Positions 1-8,208 are shown, counted from the stretch's first letter. The stretch is 64,000 bases of DNA from CBDDLD01 sp965230605 (GCA_965230605.1 CBDDLD010000004.1:2728001-2792000), one strand, 5' to 3'. The notes: a model not told the origin generated them from the sequence alone. Numbers and translations: made by a program.

Positions 1-406
1 TTCCAATACAACGTTCAGGTTTTTGAAGCGCTGATGCTATAGACGCTATGGATAAGGATGATGTATTTGATGCTATGATGCAATTTTCGGACACATAACC
101 TTCTAATTCTGAAAAGACCTTCTGTTTGATATCTAAATTTTCTATAATAGCCTCAATAGTAAGGTCAGAATCGCCTAAGCTTTTTAAATCTTGAACATAT
201 TCTATATTAGCTTGAATACGCTGCTTTTCATCAGTATCAATACGCCCTTTTTCAATAAGTCTTGATAGTATTTTTTCCAGACTCGCTTGTGCTTTATCTA
301 AAGCCCCTTGATTAGTATCGTATAGTTTAACCTGGCATCCGGCGGTAGCAGCCACTTGTGCTATACCACTTCCCATTGTTCCAGATCCTATTATTCCTAC
401 GTTCAT
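1..406 (-). CDS. paaH: 3-hydroxyacyl-CoA dehydrogenase, PaaH-like (N-terminal part, cut by window edge)
   Basis: The first 135 codons are present, starting at ATG 404-406; the 3' part lies beyond position 1. The protein opens with MNVGIIGSGTMGSGIAQVAA, the Rossmann NAD-binding motif GxGxMGxG of 3-hydroxyacyl-CoA dehydrogenases, and continues with the family's IEAIIENLDIKQKVF and SNTSSLSI stretches. In phenylacetate degradation PaaH oxidises 3-hydroxyadipyl-CoA to 3-oxoadipyl-CoA. Its position downstream of paaABCDE and paaG supports this role over a general beta-oxidation role, though the sequence alone does not exclude the latter. A 252-bp spacer with hairpins separates it from the preceding gene, so it may have its own promoter. 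Confidence 0.85.
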   Translation of the reverse strand, partial: MNVGIIGSGTMGSGIAQVAATAGCQVKLYDTNQGALDKAQASLEKILSRLIEKGRIDTDEKQRIQANIEYVQDLKSLGDSDLTIEAIIENLDIKQKVFSELEGYVSENCIIASNTSSLSIASIASALQKPERCIG

Positions 407-412
407 ATCTAT

Positions 413-637
413 TTCCTGCAAAGGCAGGAATCTTTTTAATTAAACTTATTTCATTATTCATTTTTGTCTTGACACAAAAACGAATCAAAAAAGTCAACTT
501 GAAATGAGGAATTTTTCAATCTTCTTTTTCAGATTGAAAATCAAAAAATAAAATCTAAATTTTGTCCAAGGCTTCCAAAATTCTTGACGATTTGATTTTT
601 ATATTCTGCATTTCAATATTTCAATGCCTTGCATTGA
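413..637. repeat. Intergenic spacer with three perfect inverted repeats
   Basis: The 252-bp gap at 407-658 holds no gene. It contains TTCCTGC/GCAGGAA at 413-430 (7-bp arms, 4-nt loop), TTTTCAATCT/AGATTGAAAA at 513-540 (10-bp arms, 8-nt loop) and TCAATGC/GCATTGA at 621-637 (7-bp arms, 3-nt loop). None is followed by a clean T-run on the minus strand, so they do not look like ordinary terminators. The first lies 7 nt from the paaH-like start codon and could affect its translation. Whether they are dispersed repeats cannot be told from one copy. Confidence 0.5.
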
Positions 638-658
638 TTTTATTTATTACTTTATATT

Positions 659-1594
659 CTAAAATGGTAGATCTTTTAGATCCACGTTTCCTCCCGACAA
701 AATGATGCCGATATTTTTATTTTTATAATCGTTTTTCTCCTTCAACAACGCTGCAAAAGGAACTGCGCAAGAAGGTTCTATAATGATCTTCATGCGTTCC
801 CAAATCAATCGCATTGCATTTACAATTTCACCTTCTTCAACCCTTATAATCTTTTCCACATATTTTTTTATAATTGGGAAATTTCGATCGCCTAAATGGG
901 TTCTTAAACCATCTGCTACTGTTGTGAACTTGGTATTTGTTTCTATTTTTCCAGATATAAGAGACCTGTAGGCATCATCTGCTTCCATAGGTTCTCCGCC
1001 AATAACTTTGCAATGGTTTGAAAAATAATTAGCTGCTAAAGCACTCCCCGCTATTAGACCACCTCCACCTACAGGTGTAAATAAATAGTCTAAGTCCGGA
1101 TAGTCTTCAAAAAGTTCGATAGCTGCTGTACCTTGTCCATAAATCACTTCATCTTGATTTGAAGGATGTAGAAATGTAGCCCCTTTTTCTTCACTTATTC
1201 GTGCAGCAGTAGATTCTCTGGCTTCCGGTGTTGATTCACATTCTATAATTTCCCCTTCATAGGTCTTTACAGCATTCTTCTTGACTTGTGGAGCGTTCTC
1301 AGGCATAACAATGTAAGCTTTAACGCCTAGCTTTTTCGCTGCTAACGACACAGCTTGTGCAAAGTTTCCTGAAGAGTGCGTTACAACACCTCTTTGACGT
1401 TGTTCTTCACTTAAGCTTAAGATGGCATTAGATGCACCTCTCATTTTAAAGGCGCCCATTTTCTGGAAGTTTTCACACTTAAAAAACACGTTTGCTCCGA
1501 CCATTTTATTTAGCAACTCTGATGTTAACACAGGAGTTCTATGTATAAAAGGTGCGATACGTTCTTTGACTTCTATGAGCGTTTGTTGGTCCAC
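659..1594 (-). CDS. PLP-dependent serine/threonine dehydratase or serine racemase family protein
   Basis: A 311-residue fold-type II PLP enzyme. The probable PLP lysine is K50 in FQKMGAFKMRGA. The asparagine loop SSGN is at 74-77, the phosphate-binding GGGG at 176-179, and SGGN at 300-303. It lacks the C-terminal ACT domain of biosynthetic threonine deaminase, so it resembles catabolic TdcB or serine racemase-type enzymes that release ammonia and a 2-oxoacid. The start is GTG at 1594, sharing its first base with the paaG stop codon (TAGTG), which suggests translational coupling. Its place inside a phenylacetate operon is odd, since no known step of that pathway needs it. The precise substrate is not determinable from sequence. 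Confidence 0.8.
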   Translation of the reverse strand: MDQQTLIEVKERIAPFIHRTPVLTSELLNKMVGANVFFKCENFQKMGAFKMRGASNAILSLSEEQRQRGVVTHSSGNFAQAVSLAAKKLGVKAYIVMPENAPQVKKNAVKTYEGEIIECESTPEARESTAARISEEKGATFLHPSNQDEVIYGQGTAAIELFEDYPDLDYLFTPVGGGGLIAGSALAANYFSNHCKVIGGEPMEADDAYRSLISGKIETNTKFTTVADGLRTHLGDRNFPIIKKYVEKIIRVEEGEIVNAMRLIWERMKIIIEPSCAVPFAALLKEKNDYKNKNIGIILSGGNVDLKDLPF

Positions 1595-2379
1595 TAACGT
1601 CCTTTAAAATTTGGTTTACGTTTTTCTATAAATGCCGCAACACCTTCAGCATAATCCTCACTTTGAGCGGCTTCAATTTGATATTCAGATTCCATAGCTA
1701 ATTGCTGTTCTAGTGTATTGGTCATGGAGGCATTCAGTAACGTCTTTGTCATCCCTAATGCTTTGGTAGGCATTAGACTTAATTTCGTTGCTATCTTTTC
1801 CACGGTGCTTTGAAAGTCTTCTTCTTCAACACTCTTGTATATCATTCCCATTTTCTCAGCTTCACTAGCCGAAACCTTGTCACCTAACATCGCCAATGCT
1901 GATGCTTTCTGATAGCCTACTAAACGTGGTAAAATATAAGTTCCGGCACTATCCGGTATTAGCCCGATTAGACTGAAGGCTTGAATAAAGCTCACTGAAT
2001 TTTTAGCAATTACAATATCACAAGCTAAAGCGATATTAGCACCTGCACCTGCTGCTACACCATTGACAGCAGCAATAATAGGCTTCTTAATCTCACGAAT
2101 TTTCGTAATGATGGGGTTATAGTGTTCTTCAAGGATTTTCTTAAACCCGGGATTGAGTTCAGGAGTTGTAACTTCTTTAAGGTCTTGGCCTGCACAGAAT
2201 GCTTTCCCATTTCCGGTAATTACCAGTGCTCTTACAGCATCGTCTGAAGCACAATCATCCATAATACTTTGAAGTTTCAATGCCATTTCTCTATTGAAAC
2301 TATTGAAAACTTCAGGTCGGTTTAAAGCGATATACGCCACATGACCTTCAATATTTAATTCTATTGAATTATTGCTCAT
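1594..2379 (-). CDS. paaG: 2-(1,2-epoxy-1,2-dihydrophenyl)acetyl-CoA isomerase PaaG
   Basis: A 261-residue crotonase-family enzyme. It has the CAGQDL (62-67) and GAGAN (111-115) segments that build the oxyanion hole, and a catalytic-type aspartate D143 in GLIPDSAGTYILPR, the position used by PaaG. The EEHYNPII segment and the overall layout fit PaaG better than a generic enoyl-CoA hydratase. PaaG isomerises the ring epoxide of phenylacetyl-CoA to the oxepin, the step after PaaABCE. The gene lies 16 bp after paaD and overlaps the next gene by one base. A PaaF-type hydratase is the main alternative. Confidence 0.85.
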   Translation of the reverse strand: MSNNSIELNIEGHVAYIALNRPEVFNSFNREMALKLQSIMDDCASDDAVRALVITGNGKAFCAGQDLKEVTTPELNPGFKKILEEHYNPIITKIREIKKPIIAAVNGVAAGAGANIALACDIVIAKNSVSFIQAFSLIGLIPDSAGTYILPRLVGYQKASALAMLGDKVSASEAEKMGMIYKSVEEEDFQSTVEKIATKLSLMPTKALGMTKTLLNASMTNTLEQQLAMESEYQIEAAQSEDYAEGVAAFIEKRKPNFKGR

Positions 2380-2395
2380 ACCTATTCTTTTTATA

Positions 2396-2902
2396 TTACT
2401 TCAAACACTTGAAGTAATCGAAGGGTTCTTGACAGTCCTGACATTTAAACAATGCTTTACATGCTGTAGAACCAAATTGACTCACTAATAGCGTATTAGT
2501 AGAGCCACAATTTGTACATTTTACTATTCTTTTATTGCCTAGAAGTGCTTCCTTATCTGCTTCAGCTTCTAGAGGCGGGGCAATGCCATAATCTTCTAAT
2601 GCCTTTCGACCTTTTTCTGTAATCCAATCTGAAGTCCACGCTGGTGATAATACCAATTCTACCTCGGCTTTATAGCCTTCATTTTCTAATGCCTTTTTTA
2701 TATCATCTCCTATAACATCCATAGCAGGGCATCCGCTATAGGTTGGTGTAATTTTGACTAAGACATCTCCTGCATCATCTATAATAGCTGAGCGTACTAC
2801 TCCCATTTCCAATATGGAAAGTACCGGAATCTCGGGGTCGGATACTTTATCTAAAATGGGAAACAAACTACTATCTATATATACACCATCGATTACAGTC
2901 AT
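2396..2902 (-). CDS. paaD: Phenylacetyl-CoA epoxidase-associated protein PaaD (MIP18/DUF59 family)
   Basis: A 168-residue protein with an N-terminal MIP18/DUF59 domain (SDPEIPV at 21-27; SGCPAMDVI with C58) and a C-terminal cysteine cluster, CTNC (129-132), C148, CQDC (154-157) and C166, typical of full-length PaaD. DUF59 proteins act in iron-sulfur or metallocentre assembly, and PaaD is thought to mature the epoxidase rather than be a catalytic subunit. Its start lies one base after the paaC stop, so it is in the same transcript. Confidence 0.9.
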   Translation of the reverse strand: MTVIDGVYIDSSLFPILDKVSDPEIPVLSILEMGVVRSAIIDDAGDVLVKITPTYSGCPAMDVIGDDIKKALENEGYKAEVELVLSPAWTSDWITEKGRKALEDYGIAPPLEAEADKEALLGNKRIVKCTNCGSTNTLLVSQFGSTACKALFKCQDCQEPFDYFKCLK

Positions 2903-2903
2903 T

Positions 2904-3656
2904 TTACCATGTCATGTTAGGGTATGTACGTTGCATGTATTGCATATCACTAAGTATATACCCCATATGTTCTGTATGTACGCCTTCTTTACCACCTTTC
3001 TGAAACCATTTGGATTCTGGCACTTCTAAAGTGGCTTCTTTTAGTATGTCTTCAACTTCATTATAATAAGCGTCTTTTAATTTAGACACATCTACACCAA
3101 TACCTTGTTCTGCCATCTTTTTATCAGATCCGGTCATATGGAATAATTCATCTGTATATCGCCATAGATCATTAAGTGCATTCTGAATTTTTTCTCTACT
3201 GACATCTGTTCCATCTCCCAATCGTCTCACCCAATCTGAAGAAAAACGTTTGTGATAACTCACCTCTTTAATGGCTTTATTAGTAATAGCAGATAAGTTG
3301 ACATCCTTACTATTTTTTAATTCTTCTAACAGCGCCAAATGATACACGTCAAACAAAAATTGCTTCATTATGGTGTATGCAAAATCGGTATTTGGCTGTT
3401 CTACTAGGAGTACATTAACATACTCTCTTTCTGACCTTAAAAAGGCTATGGTATCTTCTGTGGCATCACCGCCTTTTAGTTTTGCAGCATATTGGAAATA
3501 GCTACGGGTCTGCCCTAAGAGATCTAAAGACATATTTGTACAAGCTATATCTGTTTCCAAACTAGGACCATGCCCACAAAGCTCTCCTAAGCGCTGACCT
3601 AAGATCAACGTATTATCTGCTATTCCTAGGATATATTTATATAAATCTTCGTTCAT
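2904..3656 (-). CDS. paaC: 1,2-phenylacetyl-CoA epoxidase subunit PaaC
   Basis: A 250-residue ferritin-like protein, close to the usual PaaC length. It contains ADNTLILGQRLGELCGHGPSLE near the N-terminus and VSYHKRFSSDWVRRLGDG in the middle, both typical of PaaC. PaaC is the structural partner of the diiron subunit PaaA in the heteromeric monooxygenase that epoxidises the aromatic ring of phenylacetyl-CoA. The ATG overlaps the paaB stop by one base (TAATG), consistent with coupled translation of stoichiometric subunits. Confidence 0.92.
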   Translation of the reverse strand: MNEDLYKYILGIADNTLILGQRLGELCGHGPSLETDIACTNMSLDLLGQTRSYFQYAAKLKGGDATEDTIAFLRSEREYVNVLLVEQPNTDFAYTIMKQFLFDVYHLALLEELKNSKDVNLSAITNKAIKEVSYHKRFSSDWVRRLGDGTDVSREKIQNALNDLWRYTDELFHMTGSDKKMAEQGIGVDVSKLKDAYYNEVEDILKEATLEVPESKWFQKGGKEGVHTEHMGYILSDMQYMQRTYPNMTW

Positions 3657-3940
3657 TACATGTGCTTTATTTCATCCGGTAGATCATAAAATGTAGGATG
3701 ACGGTATACTTTATCTTGAGCCGGTTCAAATAGCTCTCCGTTATTCTCTGGATTAGAGGCTGTGATATGCTTTGATTCTACAACCCATATACTAACACCT
3801 TCATTTCTTCTTGTATATACATCTCTAGCATTCTCTAATGCCATTTCCGCATCAGCAGCATGTAGGCTACCAAAATGGCGATGTTCTAAACCATTTTTAC
3901 TCCTTACAAATACTTCCCACAGTGGCCAATTCTTTTTCAT
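3656..3940 (-). CDS. paaB: 1,2-phenylacetyl-CoA epoxidase subunit PaaB
   Basis: I choose the ATG at 3938-3940, giving a 94-residue protein starting MKKNWPLWEVFVRSKNGLEH. An upstream in-frame start would run into paaA and add residues that PaaB proteins lack. The WEVFxRxxxGLxHxHxGSLHAADAEMAL pattern is the PaaB signature. PaaB is the small subunit of the phenylacetyl-CoA epoxidase. The gene sits one base after paaA and overlaps paaC by one base. Confidence 0.92.
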   Translation of the reverse strand: MKKNWPLWEVFVRSKNGLEHRHFGSLHAADAEMALENARDVYTRRNEGVSIWVVESKHITASNPENNGELFEPAQDKVYRHPTFYDLPDEIKHM

Positions 3941-3941
3941 A

Positions 3942-4898
3942 TTATACTGCTTGTTTTGTTTTACGTTCGTTTTGCTTTTCTGCATAAGCCATAGCTGCAT
4001 CTCTCACCCATTCTCCACGTTCCCAAGCACCTACTCTTGCACTCATTCGTTCTTTATTACATGGGCCATGACCTTTTACAACCTGCCAGAATTCTTCCCA
4101 ATCTATGTCACCGAAGTCATAGCTTCCTCGTTCTTCATTCCACTTAAGGTCCGGATCAGGCACTGTTAATCCTATTAGATCTGCCTGCGGTACGGTTTGA
4201 TCAATAAATTGTTGGCGTAACTCATCATTGGTTTTACGCTTTAATTTCCATTTCATGGATTGTTCGGTATGTACAGATTCAGCATCCGTAGGGCCAAACA
4301 TCATTATGGAAGGCCACCACCATCGATTTAATGCATCTTGCGCCATTGCTTTTTGCTCTGGTGTTCCATTTGCTAACGTTACCATAATCTCGTAACCCTG
4401 ACGTTGATGGAAGCTTTCTTCTTTACATACACGGATCATGGCTCTTGCATATGGTCCATAAGAAGTATTACATAGCGGCACTTGATTAATAATCGCAGCA
4501 CCGTCCACTAACCAACCGATGGCACCCATATCTGCCCATGTTATTGTTGGATAATTAAAAATACTCGAATACTTAGCTTTCCCTGAGTGAAGTTGATCAT
4601 ATAACTCATCTCTAGAAATACCTAAGGTTTCGCATGCGCTGTAGAGGTATAATCCATGACCGGCTTCATCCTGAACCTTAGCTAATAATGCCACTTTACG
4701 TCTTAAGGACGGTGCTCTGGTTATCCAATTCCCTTCTGGCAACATTCCAATGATTTCAGAATGTGCGTGTTGGGATATTTGTCTAATATGAGTTTTTCGG
4801 TATTTCTCGGGCATCCAATCTTTTGGCTCGATCTTTTCGTCACGTGCAATACGCGCTTCGAACTCTTTTTCTAGATTTTTAATTTGCTCTTCACTCAT
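3942..4898 (-). CDS. paaA: 1,2-phenylacetyl-CoA epoxidase catalytic subunit PaaA
   Basis: A 318-residue ferritin-like diiron oxygenase subunit. The two ExxH iron-binding motifs are E78-A-G-H81 in AKVQDEAGHGLYLY and E161-S-F-H164 in CKEESFHQRQGYE. The conserved RWWWPSIMMFGP and the C-terminal FWQVVKGHGPCNKERM segments are also PaaA-specific. With PaaB, PaaC and the reductase PaaE it converts phenylacetyl-CoA to the 1,2-epoxide using oxygen, so the organism degrades phenylacetate aerobically. The gene begins 38 bp after paaE. Confidence 0.95.
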   Translation of the reverse strand: MSEEQIKNLEKEFEARIARDEKIEPKDWMPEKYRKTHIRQISQHAHSEIIGMLPEGNWITRAPSLRRKVALLAKVQDEAGHGLYLYSACETLGISRDELYDQLHSGKAKYSSIFNYPTITWADMGAIGWLVDGAAIINQVPLCNTSYGPYARAMIRVCKEESFHQRQGYEIMVTLANGTPEQKAMAQDALNRWWWPSIMMFGPTDAESVHTEQSMKWKLKRKTNDELRQQFIDQTVPQADLIGLTVPDPDLKWNEERGSYDFGDIDWEEFWQVVKGHGPCNKERMSARVGAWERGEWVRDAAMAYAEKQNERKTKQAV

Positions 4899-4936
4899 GG
4901 TTACTGATTTTAAATCTATTTTACTTTTCTAGGACT

Positions 4937-6010
4937 TTACACATCAAAATCCACGACTATTTTTTCTGTAGTTGGTACGGCTTGACAGCTTAAAACGATA
5001 TTCTTATCTAATTCATCTTCTTCTAAGGCATAATTAATTTTCATTTCCACCTGTCCTTCAACAACTCTACATTTACAAGTACTACATACGCCTCCTTTAC
5101 AAGCATATGGTAAATCTGCACCTGCAGCTAAAGCGCCGTCTAATACATTGTCATATTCTTTCTCCATAATAAAATGGAATTCTTTACCTCCGTCAATTAT
5201 GGTAACATCTGTCCCTTCTAGCTGTTGTTCTAGTAATTCAGCAACTCTTGCATTAGCTTCTTCTGCATTTCCTGAAAAGAATAATTCGTAATGTATTTTA
5301 TCTTTATCTAAGCCAGCTGCTTGCAATTCATCTCTGATCAAAAAGATCATTTCTTGTGGACCACAGATAAAGCAATGTGCTGTATCTTCAATATCTATAA
5401 ATGTCTTGGTAAGAATCTGAAGCTTTTCGGAATCGAAACGACCATTTAAAAATGGAATGTCTCGTTTTTCTTTAGTTAGGAAATGAAACACCTGAAAACG
5501 TCCAAAATAGACATTTTTTAAGTTTTCAATTTCTTCTTTAAAGATAATGGATTTGGTAGTGCGATTCAAGTAGAATAACTTGAATGTTGCATTTGGTTCT
5601 GATTCTAAATGCGTCTTTATTATTGACAACATTGGTGTAATACCACTACCTGCAGCAAAAGCTATATAATTCTTCGGTGTTTTGGGGTCTACATTTACAT
5701 AGAAATTTCCAGATGGCTCCATTAACTCAATCGTATCACCTGCCTTTAATTCTGTATTAGCATAGGTAGAGAAAATACCGCCGGGAATTTGCTTTATAGC
5801 TACTTTCCATTGTTTTTCTAATGGACTTGTACACAAAGAATAGGATCTTCTAACATCTTCGCCATTTATAATTTTTCTTAATGTGAGATGTTGTCCCTGA
5901 ATAAAAGCAAAGCTACTGCTAAGACTTTCAGGAATATCAAAAGTTACGACTACTGTATCTTTTGTTTCCTTGTGTATGTCTTTGATTTTTACTTCGTGAA
6001 AATCTGTCAT
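4937..6010 (-). CDS. paaE: 1,2-phenylacetyl-CoA epoxidase reductase subunit PaaE
   Basis: A 357-residue electron-transfer protein. The N-terminal FAD-binding domain contains RRSYSLCTSP, and the NAD(P) domain contains AAGSGITPMLSII and FICGPQEMI. A C-terminal plant-type [2Fe-2S] ferredoxin domain has CKGGVCSTCKC plus a distal cysteine in VLSCQAVP. PaaE passes electrons from NAD(P)H to the PaaAC diiron centre. Here it is the first gene of the operon, which is unlike the E. coli order where it follows paaD. A perfect palindrome lies 16 bp upstream of its start. Confidence 0.93.
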   Translation of the reverse strand: MTDFHEVKIKDIHKETKDTVVVTFDIPESLSSSFAFIQGQHLTLRKIINGEDVRRSYSLCTSPLEKQWKVAIKQIPGGIFSTYANTELKAGDTIELMEPSGNFYVNVDPKTPKNYIAFAAGSGITPMLSIIKTHLESEPNATFKLFYLNRTTKSIIFKEEIENLKNVYFGRFQVFHFLTKEKRDIPFLNGRFDSEKLQILTKTFIDIEDTAHCFICGPQEMIFLIRDELQAAGLDKDKIHYELFFSGNAEEANARVAELLEQQLEGTDVTIIDGGKEFHFIMEKEYDNVLDGALAAGADLPYACKGGVCSTCKCRVVEGQVEMKINYALEEDELDKNIVLSCQAVPTTEKIVVDFDV

Positions 6011-6025
6011 TATGATTAATTATAC

Positions 6026-6047
6026 CAAACTAACACTTGTTAGTTTG
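6026..6047 (-). promoter_or_regulatory. 22-bp perfect palindrome, probable TetR operator of the paa operon
   Basis: CAAACTAACA and TGTTAGTTTG are exact reverse complements separated by CT. The site lies between the tetR stop and the paaE start, 16 bp from the paaE ATG and just downstream of a TAAATTTG -7 element, where a bound dimer would block transcription. The core CTAACANNTGTTAG resembles, from memory, the operator of the Thermus TetR-family phenylacetate repressor PaaR (CNAACGNNCGTTNG). That comparison has not been checked here. Confidence 0.75.
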
Positions 6048-6052
6048 ATTGA

Positions 6053-6060
6053 CAAATTTA
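6053..6060 (-). promoter_or_regulatory. Candidate -7 element (TAAATTTG) of the paa operon promoter
   Basis: On the minus strand TAAATTTG matches the Bacteroidota -7 consensus TAnnTTTG exactly. Initiation a few bases downstream would fall beside or within the palindrome at 6026-6047. No TTG occurs at the usual 17-23 nt distance; the nearest is 12 nt upstream, so the promoter may be weak or activator-dependent. Confidence 0.4.
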
Positions 6061-6075
6061 CAAAATATTTGGCAA

Positions 6076-6645
6076 TTATTTGTTAATTCCGTTAACAAGA
6101 ACCCTACTTAAACTCATCGTTAAGCTTTCCGGGTCTAAATCTTCTTTTTTAGGAATCCACAGGTATAATGAACGGAGCGTAGATAGTACTGAGAACAGCA
6201 TCGTATCTGGATGCTCTTCAATAATTTCCCCAGAAGCAATACCTTCTTTTAATATATCTCTAAAGTCATCTTCATAGTTATGGCGCAATTCTAAATAATA
6301 ATCGAGGTGTTCTTCCAAATGCATCCAATCATTATTCAATGATGCCATCCCATAGGTATTTCTGCTTGTGATATTAATGTGGAGCGCTACGATTTGCTTT
6401 ATCTTATGTATACTGTTAGCATCTGACACCTTTATGTCTTGCATGCCTTTTGTAAACGCTTCAGCCAGGGAAATAATGATATCCTTGAGTATCGCTTGCT
6501 TAGAATTAATATGATTGTAAAGACTTGCTGCTTTTATCCCCATTTCTGCTGCTAAATCGCGCATTGTGACGGCACTATATCCTTTCTCTTTAAAAAGTTT
6601 AGCCGCAGTTTGTATAATTTCTTGTTTTCGTGTTTCTGGCTTCAT
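6076..6645 (-). CDS. TetR/AcrR family transcriptional regulator (probable phenylacetate repressor)
   Basis: I take the ATG at 6643-6645 (MKPETRKQEII, 189 residues) rather than an upstream GTG. The N-terminal helix-turn-helix reads AVTMRDLAAEMGIKAASLYNHINSKQAIL, the TetR DNA-binding pattern. The C-terminal ligand and dimer domain is divergent. It is encoded immediately upstream of paaE in the same direction, with a 65-bp gap holding the palindrome. By analogy with TetR-type PaaR proteins it probably represses the paa genes and is released by phenylacetyl-CoA; this is inferred from position only. Confidence 0.85.
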   Translation of the reverse strand: MKPETRKQEIIQTAAKLFKEKGYSAVTMRDLAAEMGIKAASLYNHINSKQAILKDIIISLAEAFTKGMQDIKVSDANSIHKIKQIVALHINITSRNTYGMASLNNDWMHLEEHLDYYLELRHNYEDDFRDILKEGIASGEIIEEHPDTMLFSVLSTLRSLYLWIPKKEDLDPESLTMSLSRVLVNGINK

Positions 6646-6799
6646 CAAGTCACCAAAATACACTAAATATTTTAATTGTCATAAGTACACCTATAAGGCC
6701 TACTTTATTGCTGAAACTCATCTTTATGTATAAGATATGATGTAACTTTAGTCACTTACTTATCACTTAAGTTTAATTACTTTTAATAAAAAAATTGCT

Positions 6800-7111
6800 A
6801 TGGGTTTATTTAGTTTTCTTTTTGATAAAAAAACAGATAAGATTGACGACTATGTTTCTAGAGGTGCTATTATGCTAGATGTTAGAACTGATAAAGAATA
6901 TCAGGGTGGTCATATTAAGGATGCAACACATATTCCGATACAAGATTTGAAGTCTAGAATTTCAGAAGTGCAAGCTTTAAACAAGCCTGTTATAGCCTAT
7001 TGTGCTAGCGGTATCCGTTCTGAAAAAGCCAGTCAGCTTCTTAATGCAAATGGTATTGATAGTATCAATGGCGGTGGCATTAAATCACTTATGAAAGCAC
7101 TAGAGCAGTAG
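6800..7111 (+). CDS. Rhodanese-like domain protein
   Basis: A 103-residue single rhodanese domain. It shows LDVRTDKEYQGGHIKDATHIP in the first half and the active-site loop CASGIRS, whose cysteine would carry the persulfide, in VIAYCASGIRSEKASQLL. Such small cytoplasmic proteins transfer sulfane sulfur, but the physiological donor and acceptor are unknown. It is transcribed divergently from tetR, and its 3' end overlaps the convergent DUF4230 gene by 12 bp. Confidence 0.88.
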   Translation: MGLFSFLFDKKTDKIDDYVSRGAIMLDVRTDKEYQGGHIKDATHIPIQDLKSRISEVQALNKPVIAYCASGIRSEKASQLLNANGIDSINGGGIKSLMKALEQ

Positions 7112-7717
7112 TTTGGGCAAATCTACTTCTAGGTTGGTAATTGTTTCTGTATTGTATTTAAGTGTCCAACCTAACGAATTGGTAAGAATGTAGAACTTTG
7201 CCAACTCACTAATTAATCGGTTTTGTGCATTCGATTTTAACGTAGACTTTTCAATCTTATCTTTAAGCGTTGCACGAACAGTTTCGTTAATGGCATTATA
7301 ATCTTCAGCTTCGAAGGGATTCAGAAAGTCTGATTGAATATCATAGTATTCAAGGTTTGGATTAATAGAAATCTCAGGTTCCGGAATTGTTTTGAGGGTT
7401 AAAACTTTTGATGCTTCATTAATATCATATTCGATCTTACTTAAGTCATATGCAATGGAAACATCAGCATTCACAACCACTAATGCTTTCTTTTCCGCAG
7501 TGAAGTAATCGCCCAAAATAGCTTTAGAGTTCTCATAATCAAACACCTCACTAAAATGACCTTCAGTAACCACCAATTTTCCAACATTCTTTAGTTGCTG
7601 TTGAATGAGAGACGAATTTTCTTTAAGTACTATAGTATCCGATTTATCATCATCACAGTACTTATAGGTAAACAATATGACCAGAGCTAGAATAACTCCA
7701 AATAACACTTTTCGCAT
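7100..7717 (-). CDS. DUF4230 domain-containing membrane-anchored protein
   Basis: A 205-residue protein with an N-terminal hydrophobic segment (about residues 3-20, VLFGVILALVILFTY) followed by a soluble region. The VVNADVSIAYDLSKIEYDI and LKTIPEPEISINPNLEYYDIQSDFLNPF stretches are those of DUF4230 proteins, common in Bacteroidota and of unknown function. The N-terminal segment could be an uncleaved anchor or a signal peptide. It overlaps the rhodanese gene tail to tail by 12 bp. Confidence 0.75.
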   Translation of the reverse strand: MRKVLFGVILALVILFTYKYCDDDKSDTIVLKENSSLIQQQLKNVGKLVVTEGHFSEVFDYENSKAILGDYFTAEKKALVVVNADVSIAYDLSKIEYDINEASKVLTLKTIPEPEISINPNLEYYDIQSDFLNPFEAEDYNAINETVRATLKDKIEKSTLKSNAQNRLISELAKFYILTNSLGWTLKYNTETITNLEVDLPKLLL

Positions 7718-7860
7718 GTAGCTAATTTAAACAAAAAAACATTAGTTCCTTTCTCTAGTGAAAGTCCAACTAATGTCTGATTGAATAGATTAGTAGCATT
7801 ACAAAAGTAGACCTACTATTGTTTATTTTTGTTATTACAATATTACTAAAGCGTTATAAA

Positions 7861-8208
7861 ATGACTATAAAAAATAATCATATCAATTACATAGAATTTA
7901 AGGCACATAACCTTGAGAAAATCAAGACATTTTACAGCAATGCGTTTGGTTGGATTTTTACGGACTATGGCCCAACATACGTTTCTTTCTCTGATAGTGG
8001 ATTAGAAGGTGGATTTGAAAAAACAGAAGCACCTATTATTAATGGCGCATTGACTGTCCTCTACCATGATCAACTCGAAAACATAAAAGATGTTTTAGTT
8101 TCTCTAAATGCTGAGATTTCTAAAGATATTTTTTCGTTTCCTGGTGGACGTCGATTTCATTTTTTAGATCCTTCAGGGAATGAGCTAGCTATTTGGTCTG
8201 ATAAGTAA
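7861..8208 (+). CDS. VOC family (glyoxalase/bleomycin-resistance fold) protein
   Basis: The ATG at 7861 gives a 115-residue protein (MTIKNNHINYIEFKAHNLEK). An upstream in-frame start would add a hydrophobic stretch foreign to the family. The fold is recognisable from YIEFKAHNLEKIKTFYSNAFGW at the start and FPGGRRFHFLDPSGNELAIWSDK at the end, the usual beta-alpha-beta-beta-beta pattern with a terminal metal-site Glu in NELAIW. Substrate unknown. It is followed 10 bp later by a small membrane protein gene. Confidence 0.8.
   Translation: MTIKNNHINYIEFKAHNLEKIKTFYSNAFGWIFTDYGPTYVSFSDSGLEGGFEKTEAPIINGALTVLYHDQLENIKDVLVSLNAEISKDIFSFPGGRRFHFLDPSGNELAIWSDK

Noticed and set aside
3941..4000. An N-terminal extension of paaB
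   Set aside because: It overlaps paaA and lacks similarity to PaaB; the ATG at 3940 gives the usual PaaB length.
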